Positions 1 to 11,650 of a stretch of 64,000 nt of DNA are shown here, piece after piece. Made by a program: the position numbers and the translations under genes. The stretch is from Typhlomys cinereus (taxonomy: Eukaryota; Chordata; Mammalia; Rodentia; Platacanthomyidae). How positions within the stretch are numbered: position 1 is the stretch's first letter; each line of letters begins with the position of its first letter. A model generated the notes under the pieces. The model did not search any database. It was not told the DNA's origin and worked only from the letters and a program-made list of their open reading frames with translations. The stretch covers positions 558,001-622,000 of the forward strand of contig JALPQD010000116.1 of NCBI GenBank assembly GCA_023101885.1, given 5' to 3'.

Positions 1-458
1 AATCATTCTCAATAGCTCTTCCTCCTTACTTGACCCCTTCATAAGTTACCCCAGTTTAGAGGCCCATAAGCGCAAAAGTGCCTGGACACTGATGTTGCTA
101 TTTCTGGTAGTACTTCAGTTCTGGGCACGACCAAAGTCCTTTTCCAGCCAGGGACACTGCCTAGACCTACACTTACTTAGTAAGGGAGGCTCTGACATGC
201 ATGGCCTTCCAGAGTCTCCCAACCATGGGGAAAATAGAACAGGAAAGGATTGTGTATTTTGTTTATGCTAAGAATTGAACTGGGCATATGAGGCAAGTGC
301 TCTCCACTGGGACACCTGTGCCTTTTGCTATCCAGTCATACTCTAAACTAACTAATGCAGTTAACAAAAAAGAATATGATTCTGGCTGAGCTGGCAGTGT
401 TGCTCAAAGGTAGTGTCTTTACTATGCATAAAGTACTAAGTCCAAGTCCTATACCTCT

Positions 459-478
459 GTGTGTGTGTGTGTGTGTGT

Positions 479-520
<42 letters not shown>

Positions 521-537
521 GAGAGAAAGAGAGAGAA
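459..537. repeat. (TG)n(GA)n compound microsatellite
   Basis: About 20 bases of TG repeats run directly into about 55 bases of GA repeats with a few interruptions. Arginine/glutamate-rich frames across it are artefacts of the repeat. Confidence 0.95.
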
Positions 538-1083
538 TTGAGCTGTAGACACAGAAGTGTTTTCTAAAACCGCTTTTCAACCAGGAAATTAAGAACCATG
601 TTTTCCAATGATGCTGGACATTCCATCTATCCCACCAACCCTGGACACTGACTCTTGGATGATGTCTTAGCGTACCCCTAAGTACATTAGTCTCAAGCTT
701 CCTCAAGTAGACTCACACCTGATCTAAGCCCCTCTCACACCCTGTACTTTTCTTTTTTCTCACCCTGAAACCTAAGAGATGTCTGTGATACTGCCTCTCT
801 TCAACCTCCCTCAAGAAGGTTCCTGTGATGTCCAACTGATTTTTACTACTAAAATCTCTCCCTAATCTTCCAATTTCTCTCTGCTTCTGTAACAATCCAT
901 TTTATCCAAGCAACTGTCATTTTCAGTGCAGAAGCCTCCTAACTATACTAAAGCCCCAGATCTACTACAGAGACCCCCTCCACTCTTGTCTTCACAGGGA
1001 AGCCTAAGTCATCAAAGCTCATCCCATCCACCCTATTTAGCAAAATACATCCCCCTCCCCAAGTGCTCTAGAGCACAAGTAGC

Positions 1084-1085
1084 AC

Positions 1086-1113
<28 letters not shown>
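1084..1113 (+). repeat. Poly(A) tract
   Basis: An uninterrupted run of about 30 A, probably the tail of an old retroposed element; the body to its left is too diverged to name. Confidence 0.8.
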
Positions 1114-1116
<3 letters not shown>

Positions 1117-1179
1117 CCTGCATGGCATTAAATCTGCTTGTCTGAGTGGCAGACAACTCAAAAAAGAAAAATGAAACAG

Positions 1180-1345
1180 GCAAGCCTATTGTGGTTTCAC
1201 ATGCCTATAATCCCAGGACTCAGAAGACAGAAAGAGGATTGTCAAAAATTCAAGGCTAGCCTAATCTACTACGGAGTCCCAAGCCATTCTAAACTACAGA
1301 ATGAGACCCTGTCTCAAACAAAACAAAACAAAACAAAAAACAAAA
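1180..1345 (+). repeat. B1-like SINE
   Basis: Degenerate 7SL-derived pattern: a 'cctataatcccaggact' core, an 'aaggctagcctaa' segment, and an ending in 'gagaccctgtctcaaa' followed by an AAAAC-rich tail. Confidence 0.7.
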
Positions 1346-3259
1346 CAGAATAATGCAAAATAAAACAAGTAAGCCTGAGAGTTGCTGCTTAGGGTCCAAG
1401 TGCTGGTCCCTTCTCTGGGGTAGCTTCAAACTCATGGGTCAAGTCTCACCAAAATTGTCCTCCAGAGAGACCTCATCTGAACCCAGATGGGAAAAAGAGT
1501 AAGTGGCCAGACACAGGAAATCCAACTGGACTGAAGCCAGGAGCTTTTGTTTATTTCAGATGAGCCGATAAGAGATAAAAAAAAAAAAAAAAAGAATCAC
1601 AGCAGAATGTCAAGAGAGGTGGGGCTGCCCAGAGCAGGCAGCTGGCTGTCTAGGTTTAAAACACAGAAATCTATCTCTTCTGTCTTATCACATTGACCCT
1701 GGCAGGCTGCTAGTCTGCCAGGCTGCAGAGAACAAGCCCTCATTAACAGCCCCTCCCACACTTCCCGACAGCTCAAGCTAACTAGCATGCTCCACTGGTC
1801 GGGACAGCTGCTCCTCCTCCCTGATGGATTGGGGCTTGAAGGTCCAGTATGGACAGGACCCTCAGTCCTGTTCCTCCTCCTTGGACAATGAGCCAAGAAA
1901 CTTTACTCTGTGCTCAAACCAGCCTCTTTGGGGTCCACAAATACTCTCACTTTTTGCCTTCAGGCTGTGTACTGTGTATGTGTAGGCTTTTCTTAATGTC
2001 TTCCTTCTCTACCGAGACCCTACCTTGTACTGCCAAGTAAAGCTCTTAACTCTGAGTAGATAAACCACCTGGTATGATCAGTCAGAGATCCCACCTATCA
2101 CCTATCTACCTGGGCTTTAGGAAAACCTGGCTAGAGCAGAGCTGGACACTTGGAACAACAACAACAACAAAAAACAAAAACAGGAACTCTGTGAACTGGC
2201 TCCCTTCTAGGGCCTAATGGCTGGCCAGTATAAGGGGAGAGTGTGAGGAAAGGCCAGATGGGTTTTTCTACGTGAACAGAGCTGCAACAAGAGTTAGGAA
2301 GCCAATGAGGAACTGCTAACATCAGGGGGAACGGCTCCATTAGCCACAGGAGCCCACGTTTGCCAGAGAAGCCAGAGCTGTCCAGCTTCTGCCTAATGCA
2401 TCCAGGCAGGAGATGAGAAAGGTCAAGCCGACCCCAGATGTCTGAACCGCGTAGGGCCACTCTGGGTTCCACTTTGCCTACCGACTCAGGATGTGGCACT
2501 CTTCAGTCTGGTAGACCACATGGTTTAAAAGCAACTCCCTCAGCAGTCCTCTGAATTCTTTATTCATTTGAGGACTTTGAAGCACAGAGAGAAGTGACTT
2601 GCCCCGTGTCACACAGCATTATGCCCAGTTAAGGCTATTTATTCTGATAGGCACTTTTACAGATTGAGCCTTGGACTATGAAAGCCAGGTCACGTGGGCA
2701 GACAAGTTGTTTCCCCTCTGCAAGAACCAAACAATCCTATCCTGAATCTCTAGGGGATGTTTGGAGGTTGCTGACAGAGGGCTCGCTGCTGGCTCTTCTT
2801 TCTGTCCAGCACAAGATGAATGGCAGGGTAGGCCCACAGATCAAAGATTGCCAGGACTAGAAGTGTGGACGTAGAAAGTGTGGGAAGAAGCTGCCCACCA
2901 AAGTACCGCACTCAGGTTTTAAGGGAGTGAAGAATGTAAACAGTTGAGTAACCTCTGTGTAAACCATAGGAGATAACATTTAAGAGATTAACTCACGTTG
3001 ATCCTAGAACTTTGCCTGCTGTGGATTTAAGATTCAGGATTGTTTTTCAGAGATTAAGGATATTCCTTCATTTATAATTCTAACCGTAGACTGAACTTCT
3101 TTGACATAAATTATGTCTCCCATTTCACAGCATCTTTCCAAGAAGTGCCCCCTACCCTGGAAGAAAGTCTACTAACTAAAAGATCTGGAACCAGAACTCA
3201 AAACCAGAGACTCCAGGTGATTGATTTGAGGTGGGAAACAACTTCACCGGAGACCCTTC

Positions 3260-3575
3260 AAGAATGTTATTAAGGGGCTGGAGAGGGGGCTCAGGGGTTA
3301 AGCCTCCGCCTTGCAGGCAGAAGTCCCGAGTTCGGATCCCAGATCCCACGTATAGACGCCAGGCGGAAGCGGGGGCGGCCTGCGCTTCTGGTCCTGGTGG
3401 GCGGAGCCTGTGAATCCCGGGGCAGAAGGAGGTGGAGGCGTCCATGGTGGTTCGCGAATTCGTCCGTGGTTCTACACATACACACACACACACACACACA
3501 CAGACACACACGCGCGCACGCACATACACACGCACATGCGCACAGTTGAATTAAAAAAAAAAAAGAATGTTATTA
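3260..3575 (+). mobile_element. B2-like tRNA-derived SINE with perfect target-site duplication
   Basis: The element (about 3,273-3,562) starts with 'ggggctggagag', has an A-box-like 'ggctcaggggttaag' and a B-box-like 'gagttcggatccc', a CpG-rich body, a CA microsatellite and an A tail. It is flanked by the perfect 13-base duplication AAGAATGTTATTA at 3,260-3,272 and 3,563-3,575. The insertion split a LINE-1 3' end. Confidence 0.9.
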
Positions 3576-3642
3576 GGGGTGGTGGAGGAAGGAGGGACCG
3601 GTGTATCTGTTAAGTTTGTATGAGTGGAAAAAAAAATGTTAA
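3576..3642 (+). mobile_element. LINE-1 3' terminus fragment
   Basis: It carries 'ggtggtggaggaaggaggga' followed by 'gtgtatctgttaagtttgtatgagtgg' in two adjoining pieces and an A tail. The same ending is seen in the longer element at 17.1-17.6 kb. Confidence 0.6.
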
Positions 3643-4884
3643 TAGATCTGATAAGGAAAACAGATAACTGAACAGATTTCCTAGTTATTCCAGGACTAAC
3701 AGAACCAACAGGTCCAACTGAAATTCTTTCCCCCTGATTCCAACTATTAAAAGCTTGGACCCCTGACTCCAAATCAGTAATAATTTCTATCTCCAGGGGA
3801 AATTGCTACTCCCTCACTGGAGTTTTGGAAGAGCTTCCAAAATAAACTGAAGCTTGGGTTCCTGTTCTCTCTTCCCCCCTCCTTTTCTTCTCTTTTTCTA
3901 ATATTAACCTTACCCTTATCTGGATTCTGTGACTCTAGAACCTTCTCCCCTTCTCATGTCCCTAAAGGGTGTTTTCCAAGCCACACTGGCAGCCGGAGGA
4001 ACCAAGCAGAAGTTAAATAGGTGTGGGTTCAGGGAAACACCAAACCCTCTGGGACAGGAAGGAACAGAGCAGACCAACCACAGGTACTCCCTTGTGGTGG
4101 CAACTTCAACCGTAATGTGTCACGCTGCTCCGAAGAGAACCCGAGAGCTGAATGGAGAAGTCCCTCCCATGCATGTCCCCTTGCAGTTGACATCTGTTTC
4201 TCCACTCGATACAGACCCACAGAAACTTTCATTTCCTCTTGGCATTTCGGTTCAAAGTCACTATGTGTTTCAAATGGCAGGTACTCTCCTTTAACTGGAT
4301 ATGAGTTGGGAATGGAGCCAGATGAAACTAACCTACCAGGCAGGGGAGACTCAATAGTCTACTAATGTTCCTCTAAATGCAAAAGAACCCCATGAAGAAA
4401 GCAAAAAGGAGTAGAGTGGGGAAGGTAGCATAAGAGAGGGGTGCCCTAGTGGGGTGCCAGAAAAACCACTTTGGTCCTGTGGTTGGTTGTTCCTTACCTC
4501 CTCTTTCCCTTTTCACTACCAGCTCCCTCTCTTCCACATTCCCTTTAACCAAAAAAATAAATAACTTGTTGATTTTTCCAGCCAGAGCAGTTCCCTGTAG
4601 ACCAATTAGCTATTTGCATTTGTTGCTGATTTTCCTCCTCTAAAGGCTGCTGACCTCCTAAGGCTGGGAGCTTGAGGCCTGCTTACAGGGCTGGGATTGT
4701 GCCCCAAGCATTGCCTTCAGTCTGGCAATACTGCCCTTCTAGAAGCATTTAAAAGAAGGCAAAGAGGCCTCTTTAACAAGGCACCAATCACAGCAGCAAA
4801 CACATAGCCTGTTGTGTCTCTCTACTATATCTCCACCCTAATTTTGATCACAAGGTAAGGAGAGAAAAGAAAAACAAGAGACGC

Positions 4885-5045
4885 TGCTAGACAAGGTTGT
4901 ATATACCTACAATCCCAATATTCAGAAACAGAAACAGAAAACGCAAGTTCAAGGCCAACCTGGGCTACATAGCAAGCTCCAGACCAGCCTGGGCTGTACA
5001 GCAAGTTTCAAGTCAGCCTGGGCTACATGAGACCCTGTCTAGAAG
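4885..5045 (+). repeat. B1-like SINE
   Basis: Contains 'ctacaatcccaatattcag', 'aaggccaacctgggctacatag', a second 'cagcctgggctacatgagac' copy and 'ccctgtct', typical of diverged B1. Confidence 0.75.
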
Positions 5046-5088
5046 AGAAGAACTCTTTCTATCTCCCTCTCTCTTAAATACATAAAAA

Positions 5089-5090
<2 letters not shown>

Positions 5091-5133
<43 letters not shown>
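5091..5133. repeat. (GA)n microsatellite
   Basis: About 42 bases of uninterrupted GA repeat between a B1-like and a B2-like element. Confidence 0.95.
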
Positions 5134-5134
<1 letters not shown>

Positions 5135-5350
5135 AGTGAGATAGCTCAGTAGGTAAGGCCCCTACTTGCAAAACTGGTCGCCTGAGCTCAATCCCTAGAA
5201 CACTCATAATGGGAGAAGAGACCTGACTTCCAAAAGCTATAACTGTCCTCTGATTTCCACCCATGAGTTATGGCATGAATGTAAAAGTGCTCTTGTTCTC
5301 TCTCTCTTTCTCTCCCTTTCTTTTCTTCCCCTTCCGCTCCTTCTCTCAAA
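5134..5350 (+). repeat. B2-type SINE, second subfamily
   Basis: Begins 'cagtgagatagctcagtaggtaag' (A box) with 'cctgagctcaatccctag' (B box) and 'tgtcctctgatttcc', ending in a pyrimidine tract and 'aataaata'. This subfamily differs from the CpG-rich one and is more diverged. Confidence 0.7.
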
Positions 5351-7489
5351 TAAATACTTTTTATAAAGGGAGGAAAGGGTGCACTGGACTTAGCAGGGGA
5401 GAAACCAGAGCTTGATAAGCAAAGACCTCAACGGCAGAAGGCAGATCCTGCTGACTCCTTCCACCATCCTGGGCCCCCTCCTTCGCCAAGTGCGTCCAAA
5501 GGAAGATACCTCGCTGAAAACCCTCTTAAGCTTTTTAGCATCTTACATCAGAACTATGTGTGTTGTGTTAATATTGATACTGCACAAATACAAATTTAGC
5601 ATCTATATCAAAATAAGCAAAAATTACATTTTCCCCTTGTCTCTCATCTGTACTATTTATTGTTCTTTATTCTGTACTAGTAGAAAAGAAAAGAAAGTAT
5701 GACAGATATTTGAGTTGTGGGAAACAGCTCCCTTCACTAGAGGAAGATGACTTCTGCTCTCAGACTTTAGGACAGTATTCTTCTTCATGTCCCACTTGAG
5801 TGGACCCCATTCTCTCCCTTCTGCCCACTCCAGAAAGAGGAAATGCCCCTGCTAGAAATGCAGGGTGGCCCAAAGCCAAGCCTGAGCCCTAGAGCCCTAG
5901 GCAAGTTTATAATGGCAACATGAAAGCTCGATTGACAATATGTGGTAATTACAATAATGATTTACAAATAAGCAACAAAAGTACTTGAGAACGACTGGAC
6001 TGGGACATAGGTGGTTATCCCTGGTGGATCCTGCACAACAGAAAGGAAAAAAAAAAAAAAAAAAACCTGCTTTCTGTGGATGCAAAGTTCAGATTCTTTC
6101 TTTGGAAAATGTTACTCTCGGAGATTTCAGTCCTAACAGTTAGCCAAGACTTATTCACAAGTATCCTGACAAGAGGGAGAAAATGCTGGTCTCCAGAGAG
6201 CTGAGCCAAGCCCTTTTGCTTGGTAAAGACACAGGGACCTGGGAACATGGGGTGGGAGGGGAGCCCGTATGGCAACTGAGAGAAACACTGGGAAGGTTAG
6301 GTGTAGAGGGAAGACATGGTAACGCTGGGCTATCCACAGACCAAGCTGCTTTCTGGATACTCGGAGGGCCTATGGCACCTCAGGCTCCTCAAGGTCCAGA
6401 GTTATAAGCCCAGCAGGATCGCAGGAAGGCTGTTGGTAACCACAAAGGACTCCTCCAAAGTGAGACAACTTCCTCCTGACTGCCACCTTTCAGCATCAAA
6501 ATGCCAAATTCTAGCCAACCAAGTGTTATTCCAGAAGCCAACACTGACACCAACTCTTTTCACCTCCGTTGATCACCCGCCTCTTTTCCATTTCTACTGC
6601 CAAGTTCCAGCCTTCATTACCTCTCATCTGGGCCCCATGCGGTTTTCAGTAACCTCTCTTTCCTTCTTGTTCCCTGATGACCCAGGCTGAGTATCAGTCT
6701 GCTCTTGGTTGGCTGAGAAACCCATCACACTAACCCCTTTGACAACTGTCAGCTCATGTCCTCACCCAGTGCCTTTTCAGATCAATCTTTCGTAGTATCT
6801 GCAGTGTCTGTTTCTTCTTCCTCTAGAGACTTACGTTTTTCGTTTTTGGAGACAGTCTGGAGGGACTGCCTATCATGCCACCAGCCCTTCCCTCAGCCAT
6901 GGAAGGAAGACACATGGCCTGGGTGGGGTCAAACAGACACTTTCCTTTCTCTAATGTGAATCTCAAACTGTGGTGACAAAATTACTGGTCATAGCCAGAG
7001 TGGACGTATCCAGGAGACAGTGGGTAGCACTATCATATGGCCTGCGTCTGATCTGCACTGTACTTCCTTCGAGACTCTGGGGGACCATGGTTCTGCAGTC
7101 ACCTATCTCTTGGATTCAGTCCTTCTTTTAGACTTCCAAGGAAGTCCTTTTCTGTTCCAACTCTGAGCTCCAACACTCAGAAGCAAAGCTGCTCTCTGAC
7201 CTCCTGTCTTACTTCTTGCTTTCTCCCTTTCCTTCCCCCAAGACAAGTCTGAGAAACTAGGTTTGTTACAGAAACTAGACCCCTAAAAACTGAACCAAAA
7301 AATAAAAGCCCTAGAACTCTTTTTACCAAAGCAAGTCATAAAGTCTAAAAAGGTTACTCTCATCCTCTTTTGCCTGGCCACAGAGATAGTCTCTGACAAC
7401 CTTGTTTGATAATATTTCAGAAAACATACTACCCCACACTTAGGAAGAAGGAATGTTACCAAAGGCCATGAAAAACCTCCATGGATGGG

Positions 7490-8175
7490 TTCAGGGGCTG
7501 GGGACATGGCTTAGTTGGTAAAGTGCCTGCCAGGCAAGCATGAGGGCATGAGTTGAGATCCCTGGCATCCATGTAAAAGTCAGACAGTATGTATCTGTAC
7601 TCCTCCCAAAGCTGGTGAGAAGAAACAGACAGATAGATCCCTTGAGTTCATTATTAGGATGGTCAGCCATCCTAGTCAAATCTATAAGAGACGGTTTCAA
7701 AAAATAAGGTGGTAGGGACTGGCAACATAACTCAGTGCGTAAAGTTGCCTGTGCACAGACCTGGTAATCTGAGTTCGATCTCTGTAGCCCATATGATGGA
7801 AGGAGAGAACTAACTTCCAACAGTTGTCCTCTTAGGAGTGGAGAGATGGCTCAGGGGTCAAGGCTCTGCCTTGCAAGCAGAAGGTCCTGAGTTCAGATCC
7901 CAGGTCCCACATAAAAATGCCAGGTGGAAAGGACTATGGCCTATACTTCTGGTCCTGGTGGGCGGAGCCTGGGAAATCCCAAATCCAAGCAAAAAGGAAG
8001 TAGAAGCAATCCAGGATGATTCCCAAAGTCACCCTTGGTTCCCCCACAGAGATATGCAATGCCCCCCACACACACAATAAATAAAGCAGAAGTTGTCCTC
8101 TAATCTCCACAATCTCCACACATTCAACATGCACCTTCCTCCTCCTACCTGTATCTCTCAAGTAAATATTAGAAA
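7490..8175 (+). repeat. Cluster of nested B2-type SINEs
   Basis: Successive heads occur at about 7,494 ('ggggctggggacatggcttag'), 7,716 ('gggactggcaacataactcag') and 7,833 ('ggagtggagagatggctcagggg'). The last inserted within the second. The 11-base duplication AGTTGTCCTCT flanks it at 7,822-7,832 and 8,091-8,101, and the interrupted element resumes as 'aatctccac'. Confidence 0.8.
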
Positions 8176-8189
8176 AAGGTAGTAGGGGG

Positions 8190-8250
8190 CAGTAAGATGG
8201 CTCAGTGGGTAAAGACACTTCCTTCTACCACGTGGGCTCCAGGGATTCAC
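8190..8250 (+). repeat. Truncated B2-type SINE head
   Basis: Only the 5' part remains: 'gcagtaagatggctcagtgg' followed by a B-box-like 'ccagggattcac'. Confidence 0.5.
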
Positions 8251-8324
8251 ATGAGTGACTTTACCTGCTGAGATAGCTCCACAACACTCTTGTTTTAATG
8301 TTTTACAGGACTATTTACAGTTCT

Positions 8325-8690
8325 ATTTGGTGTCAATTTGACAATTAAGAGTTGAGCCTTTAGGCATACCTATGAAAAATTATTTAGTTAAGGGAAGTCT
8401 TTAAACAAACCTATGAGAGATTATCTAATTAATATGGGAAAACTTAGCCAGTGGTAAGACTATTCCCAGAGCAAGTGATAAGATGGAAAGACATCTAGTT
8501 AGAATTTGGCAGATCTGCAAATTAGATGATATGTCCCTCTCTCCATTCTTTCTGTGCATAGGGTGTGGCCAGTTCCCTCAGGTCCTGATGTTGACATGAA
8601 CTCTCTTGCCATCTTAATGAACTGAAACCTAGAGAATCACAAGCTAGAATAAAATTCACCTTGTTTCTGGAAATTTCTTGGGTCATGCAT
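8325..8690 (+). mobile_element. Rodent interspersed repeat, possibly URR1-like DNA transposon
   Basis: Shows 'ggtgtcaatttgacaatta' at one end and 'cagttccctcaggtcctgatgttgacatgaactctc' (in two adjoining pieces) at the other. The same structure recurs near 20.1-20.5 kb and 53.6-53.9 kb. The family name is from memory of rodent hAT-Charlie elements and is not certain. Confidence 0.4.
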
Positions 8691-9957
8691 TCATTGAAGA
8701 ATCTGGGATGTTGCAGTGGAACCAAGACAGGGACCATGACTCTTTAAGACGGGAAGGAAAGGGATCTACCCCTTTTATTTGCCTCTATATCTGCATTCAA
8801 CAAACAAACCTTTTCATTACTTTTCAAACACATCTCCTATGCTCGAGTAGAAAGGGACAAACTCTTTTTTTGTGCCCTGCGTCAACCTCTCTACCTGGTG
8901 GTCCAGGTACCTATCCACAGACATGCTGGCATTCTGCCCATCAGATGCAGCCCCAGTGTCTCTTCTGATTTCCTTAAGGAGAAGATTTCTACCTCCTTTA
9001 ACCTTACAAGCTAAGAAACTGCCACCGGCCCTCCACTGTAGCTACATAAGTGTTACTTGTTTTTTATTTTCCTTCCAAAGGTCAGTGACTTAGTCGGTGC
9101 TGTCTCCTCCACATCCAACACATTTAATGTTCAAACAAATGCATCAGCCATTTTGGGGTAAGACAAACCCAAAGGACAATTACAGGTCTGCTGGGTAAGA
9201 CAGAGTGTCCAAAGAGCATAGGATGTACATTCAGAAGACCTATGTTTGAATCCCAGATTATTTTACTAGCTGTTGGAGTTTGAGCAAATTTTACAAGTTC
9301 TGTAAGTCTCAGTCTATGAAATAGTGACAGCGATGCCAACCTTTTAACGCTGCTGTGAGGAGCTGCTAAACCATGAGAACATCTAGCACAGAGCCCGACT
9401 AGCAGTAAGTACTCAATGAACAGCAGCCATTTTTGGAGCTGTTAGTAGAACTGATTTAGCAGATGCTCAGCTAGAAGGTGGGAATCAGGAGTCTTGGGAT
9501 TTTTGCAAGCCACAGCATACACTCTTTATTCCTTGGTAACCCTAGCTGGATCTCTACCTGTCTTCTATCTATATTTTCTTTCATGTCTCTCTCATTGACC
9601 TATAAGTAACGGAGAGAAAATGTTTTGGAAAACACAGTGTGATTCTTCCTTCTTGTCTAAATTTTAGATTCCTGGGCATCTGGTATAGTGGGCGGGCTTA
9701 TCAGGACGTCACCCTAAACCTCTTGGTCTAGCATGGGAGAGTCTGTCTGTGAAGCAGACTTTTCCAAAGTCCTGGTTCCTAAACATCCTGCTTGGTCACA
9801 GGACTTTCCTTCAAAGAACAATGGGTGGTTACAGTAGGACTGAGAGCTCCTGCACCACTTGCCACATGTACCTTAACCAGCTCTCCAGGGATTCCAAGGC
9901 CTGGTCAAGTACGAAGAATCCTGTCCTAGTCTGCTAACCACAAGACCCTATGCTTTG

Positions 9958-10075
9958 TCTAGCCTGGTGGTGTATATCTATAATCCCAACACTCAGGAAA
10001 TAGAGACAGGAAGATACCTACAAATTAGAGATACACAATAAGACCCTGTCTCAAAAAAAAAAAAAAAAAGAGAAA
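9958..10075 (+). repeat. B1-like SINE
   Basis: 'tagcctggtggtgtatatct', 'ataatcccaacactcagg' and 'agaccctgtctc' followed by an A tail; the central part is shortened. Confidence 0.75.
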
Positions 10076-10476
10076 AGCAACAACCAGAGGAATTGCTTAG
10101 TGGGTACAACACTTGCACAAGTCCAAGGACCTGGGTTCTGATCGTTTGGTAAAAGCCAATACAAGTAGTGTACATGTCTATAATCCCTGCATGCCTATGA
10201 AAAATGGAAGATGGAGACCCAAGAATCTCCAGAAACATGAAGAACAACTAGCCTGGCCTATGCAGTAACAGTGAAGAGACCCTGTCTTAAACAAGATAGA
10301 AACACTAGAAACAAGAGGAAAAATACCCAAAGGTTAGTCTCTACTGTGGCAGACACACACCCCTTTTCATACACTTCATACACACACAAACTCTGAGAAA
10401 GAAAACAAAACAAAACACCACTATGTGCTTTCAAAGGCTGAGCAGATGAAGGTATTTCAGAAATAATGAGACATTT

Positions 10477-10717
10477 AAAGAACTTCTTGGGGGCTGAGAA
10501 GCTGATTCGGGGGTTAAAGCTCTGCCTTACAAACAGAAGTTTTTCAGTTCAGATTCCATGTAAAAAAAAATCAGGGGGAAATGGCAGCAACCTGTACTTC
10601 CAGCCCTGGTGGGCTGAGCCTGGGAAATCCCAGAGTAAAGCTGTAAGAAGGTAGAACCAATCCAGGATGATTTCTGAAGTAACTCTTGGTCTTCCACAGG
10701 GACACACAGTGCTTTCT

Positions 10718-10761
<44 letters not shown>

Positions 10762-10887
10762 GTAAACAAATAAATAACAAACAAAATAAAAGTTTTATTT
10801 AAAAATAAAGTTTTAAGAAAAGGGAAGAAGTGGGCCATACTATTGGATGTCCTCTATGGAAAAAAAAAAAAAAAAAAGAACTTCTTG
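10477..10887 (+). mobile_element. B2-like SINE with apparent 3' transduction
   Basis: The SINE head begins at about 10,490 and its CA tract and 'aataaataa' tail end near 10,790. The 13-base duplication AAAGAACTTCTTG is at 10,477-10,489 and again only at 10,875-10,887, after about 70 bases of unrelated sequence and a second A tail. The extra segment (about 10,790-10,860) therefore appears to have been copied with the SINE. Confidence 0.7.
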
Positions 10888-11199
10888 AGTGGGGAAAAAC
10901 GGTTTAGCAGGTAAAGCTGCTTGCCAACTTGGCAACCTGAGTTTGATCCCAGAAACTCACATGATAAAAACTGACTCCCAAAAGTTGTCATCTCATTGGA
11001 CCTTCACCTATGCACACTGTGGTATATGTGTTCACATCTCCTTTCTCTCACTCTCAAAAAATAATAATAATAAAAAAAAAAAACCCTTCTGGTAAGAGTC
11101 AGTAAGATGGCTCACTGGGGAAAAGTGCTTATGAACAATCTGTTGATCTGAGTTCAATCCCTAGAGCTCATATTGTGGAAGGAGAGAATATACTTCTAA

Positions 11200-11435
11200 A
11201 AGAGATGACTTAGGTGTTAAGCCAGCCAGAAATGGCAGTGAGCTGCACCTCCTACCCTAGTGGGTAAAGCCTGGGAAATCCCAGAGAGAAGTAAAAAGGA
11301 GGTAGGAGCAATCGAGGGTGATTCCTGAAGTCACTCTTGGCCCTCCACAGAGAAACAGTGTTCTCTCTCTCTTTCTCTCTCCCTCCTCTCTCTCTCACAC
11401 ACACTAAATGAATATATAAATGAAGTTTAAAATTA
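11200..11435 (+). repeat. Diverged B2-like SINE, truncated at its head
   Basis: Retains the body ('tagtgggtaaagcctgggaa', 'gattcctgaagtcactcttgg') and a CT/CA-rich tail but lacks a clear A box. Confidence 0.65.
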
Positions 11436-11507
11436 AAAGCAGTCCTTTGACTTCCACATGTATGTTGTGTGCTCTCTCTCTCAAAAAAAGTATTAAAAAA
11501 AAGATCT

Positions 11508-11650
11508 CTGGGCGTGGCAGCGCACAGGTCTATATTTCTTGCACTACAGAAAAGAAAGCAGGCCCAGAAGGCCAAGGCCATCCTGGCTACAGACTATAGC
11601 TAAAATTCCAGGCCAACCTCAGCCTATCTCAAAAACAAAACACAAATACA
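11508..11650 (+). repeat. B1-like SINE
   Basis: 'tctgggcgtggcagcgcaca' start, 'caggccaacctcagc' and 'ctatctcaaaaac' end. Confidence 0.6.

Noticed and set aside
3176..3613. Cysteine/valine-rich and threonine/histidine-rich frames
   Set aside because: These are translations of the CA/TG tail and CpG-rich body of a SINE; the same peptides recur at every copy of that SINE.
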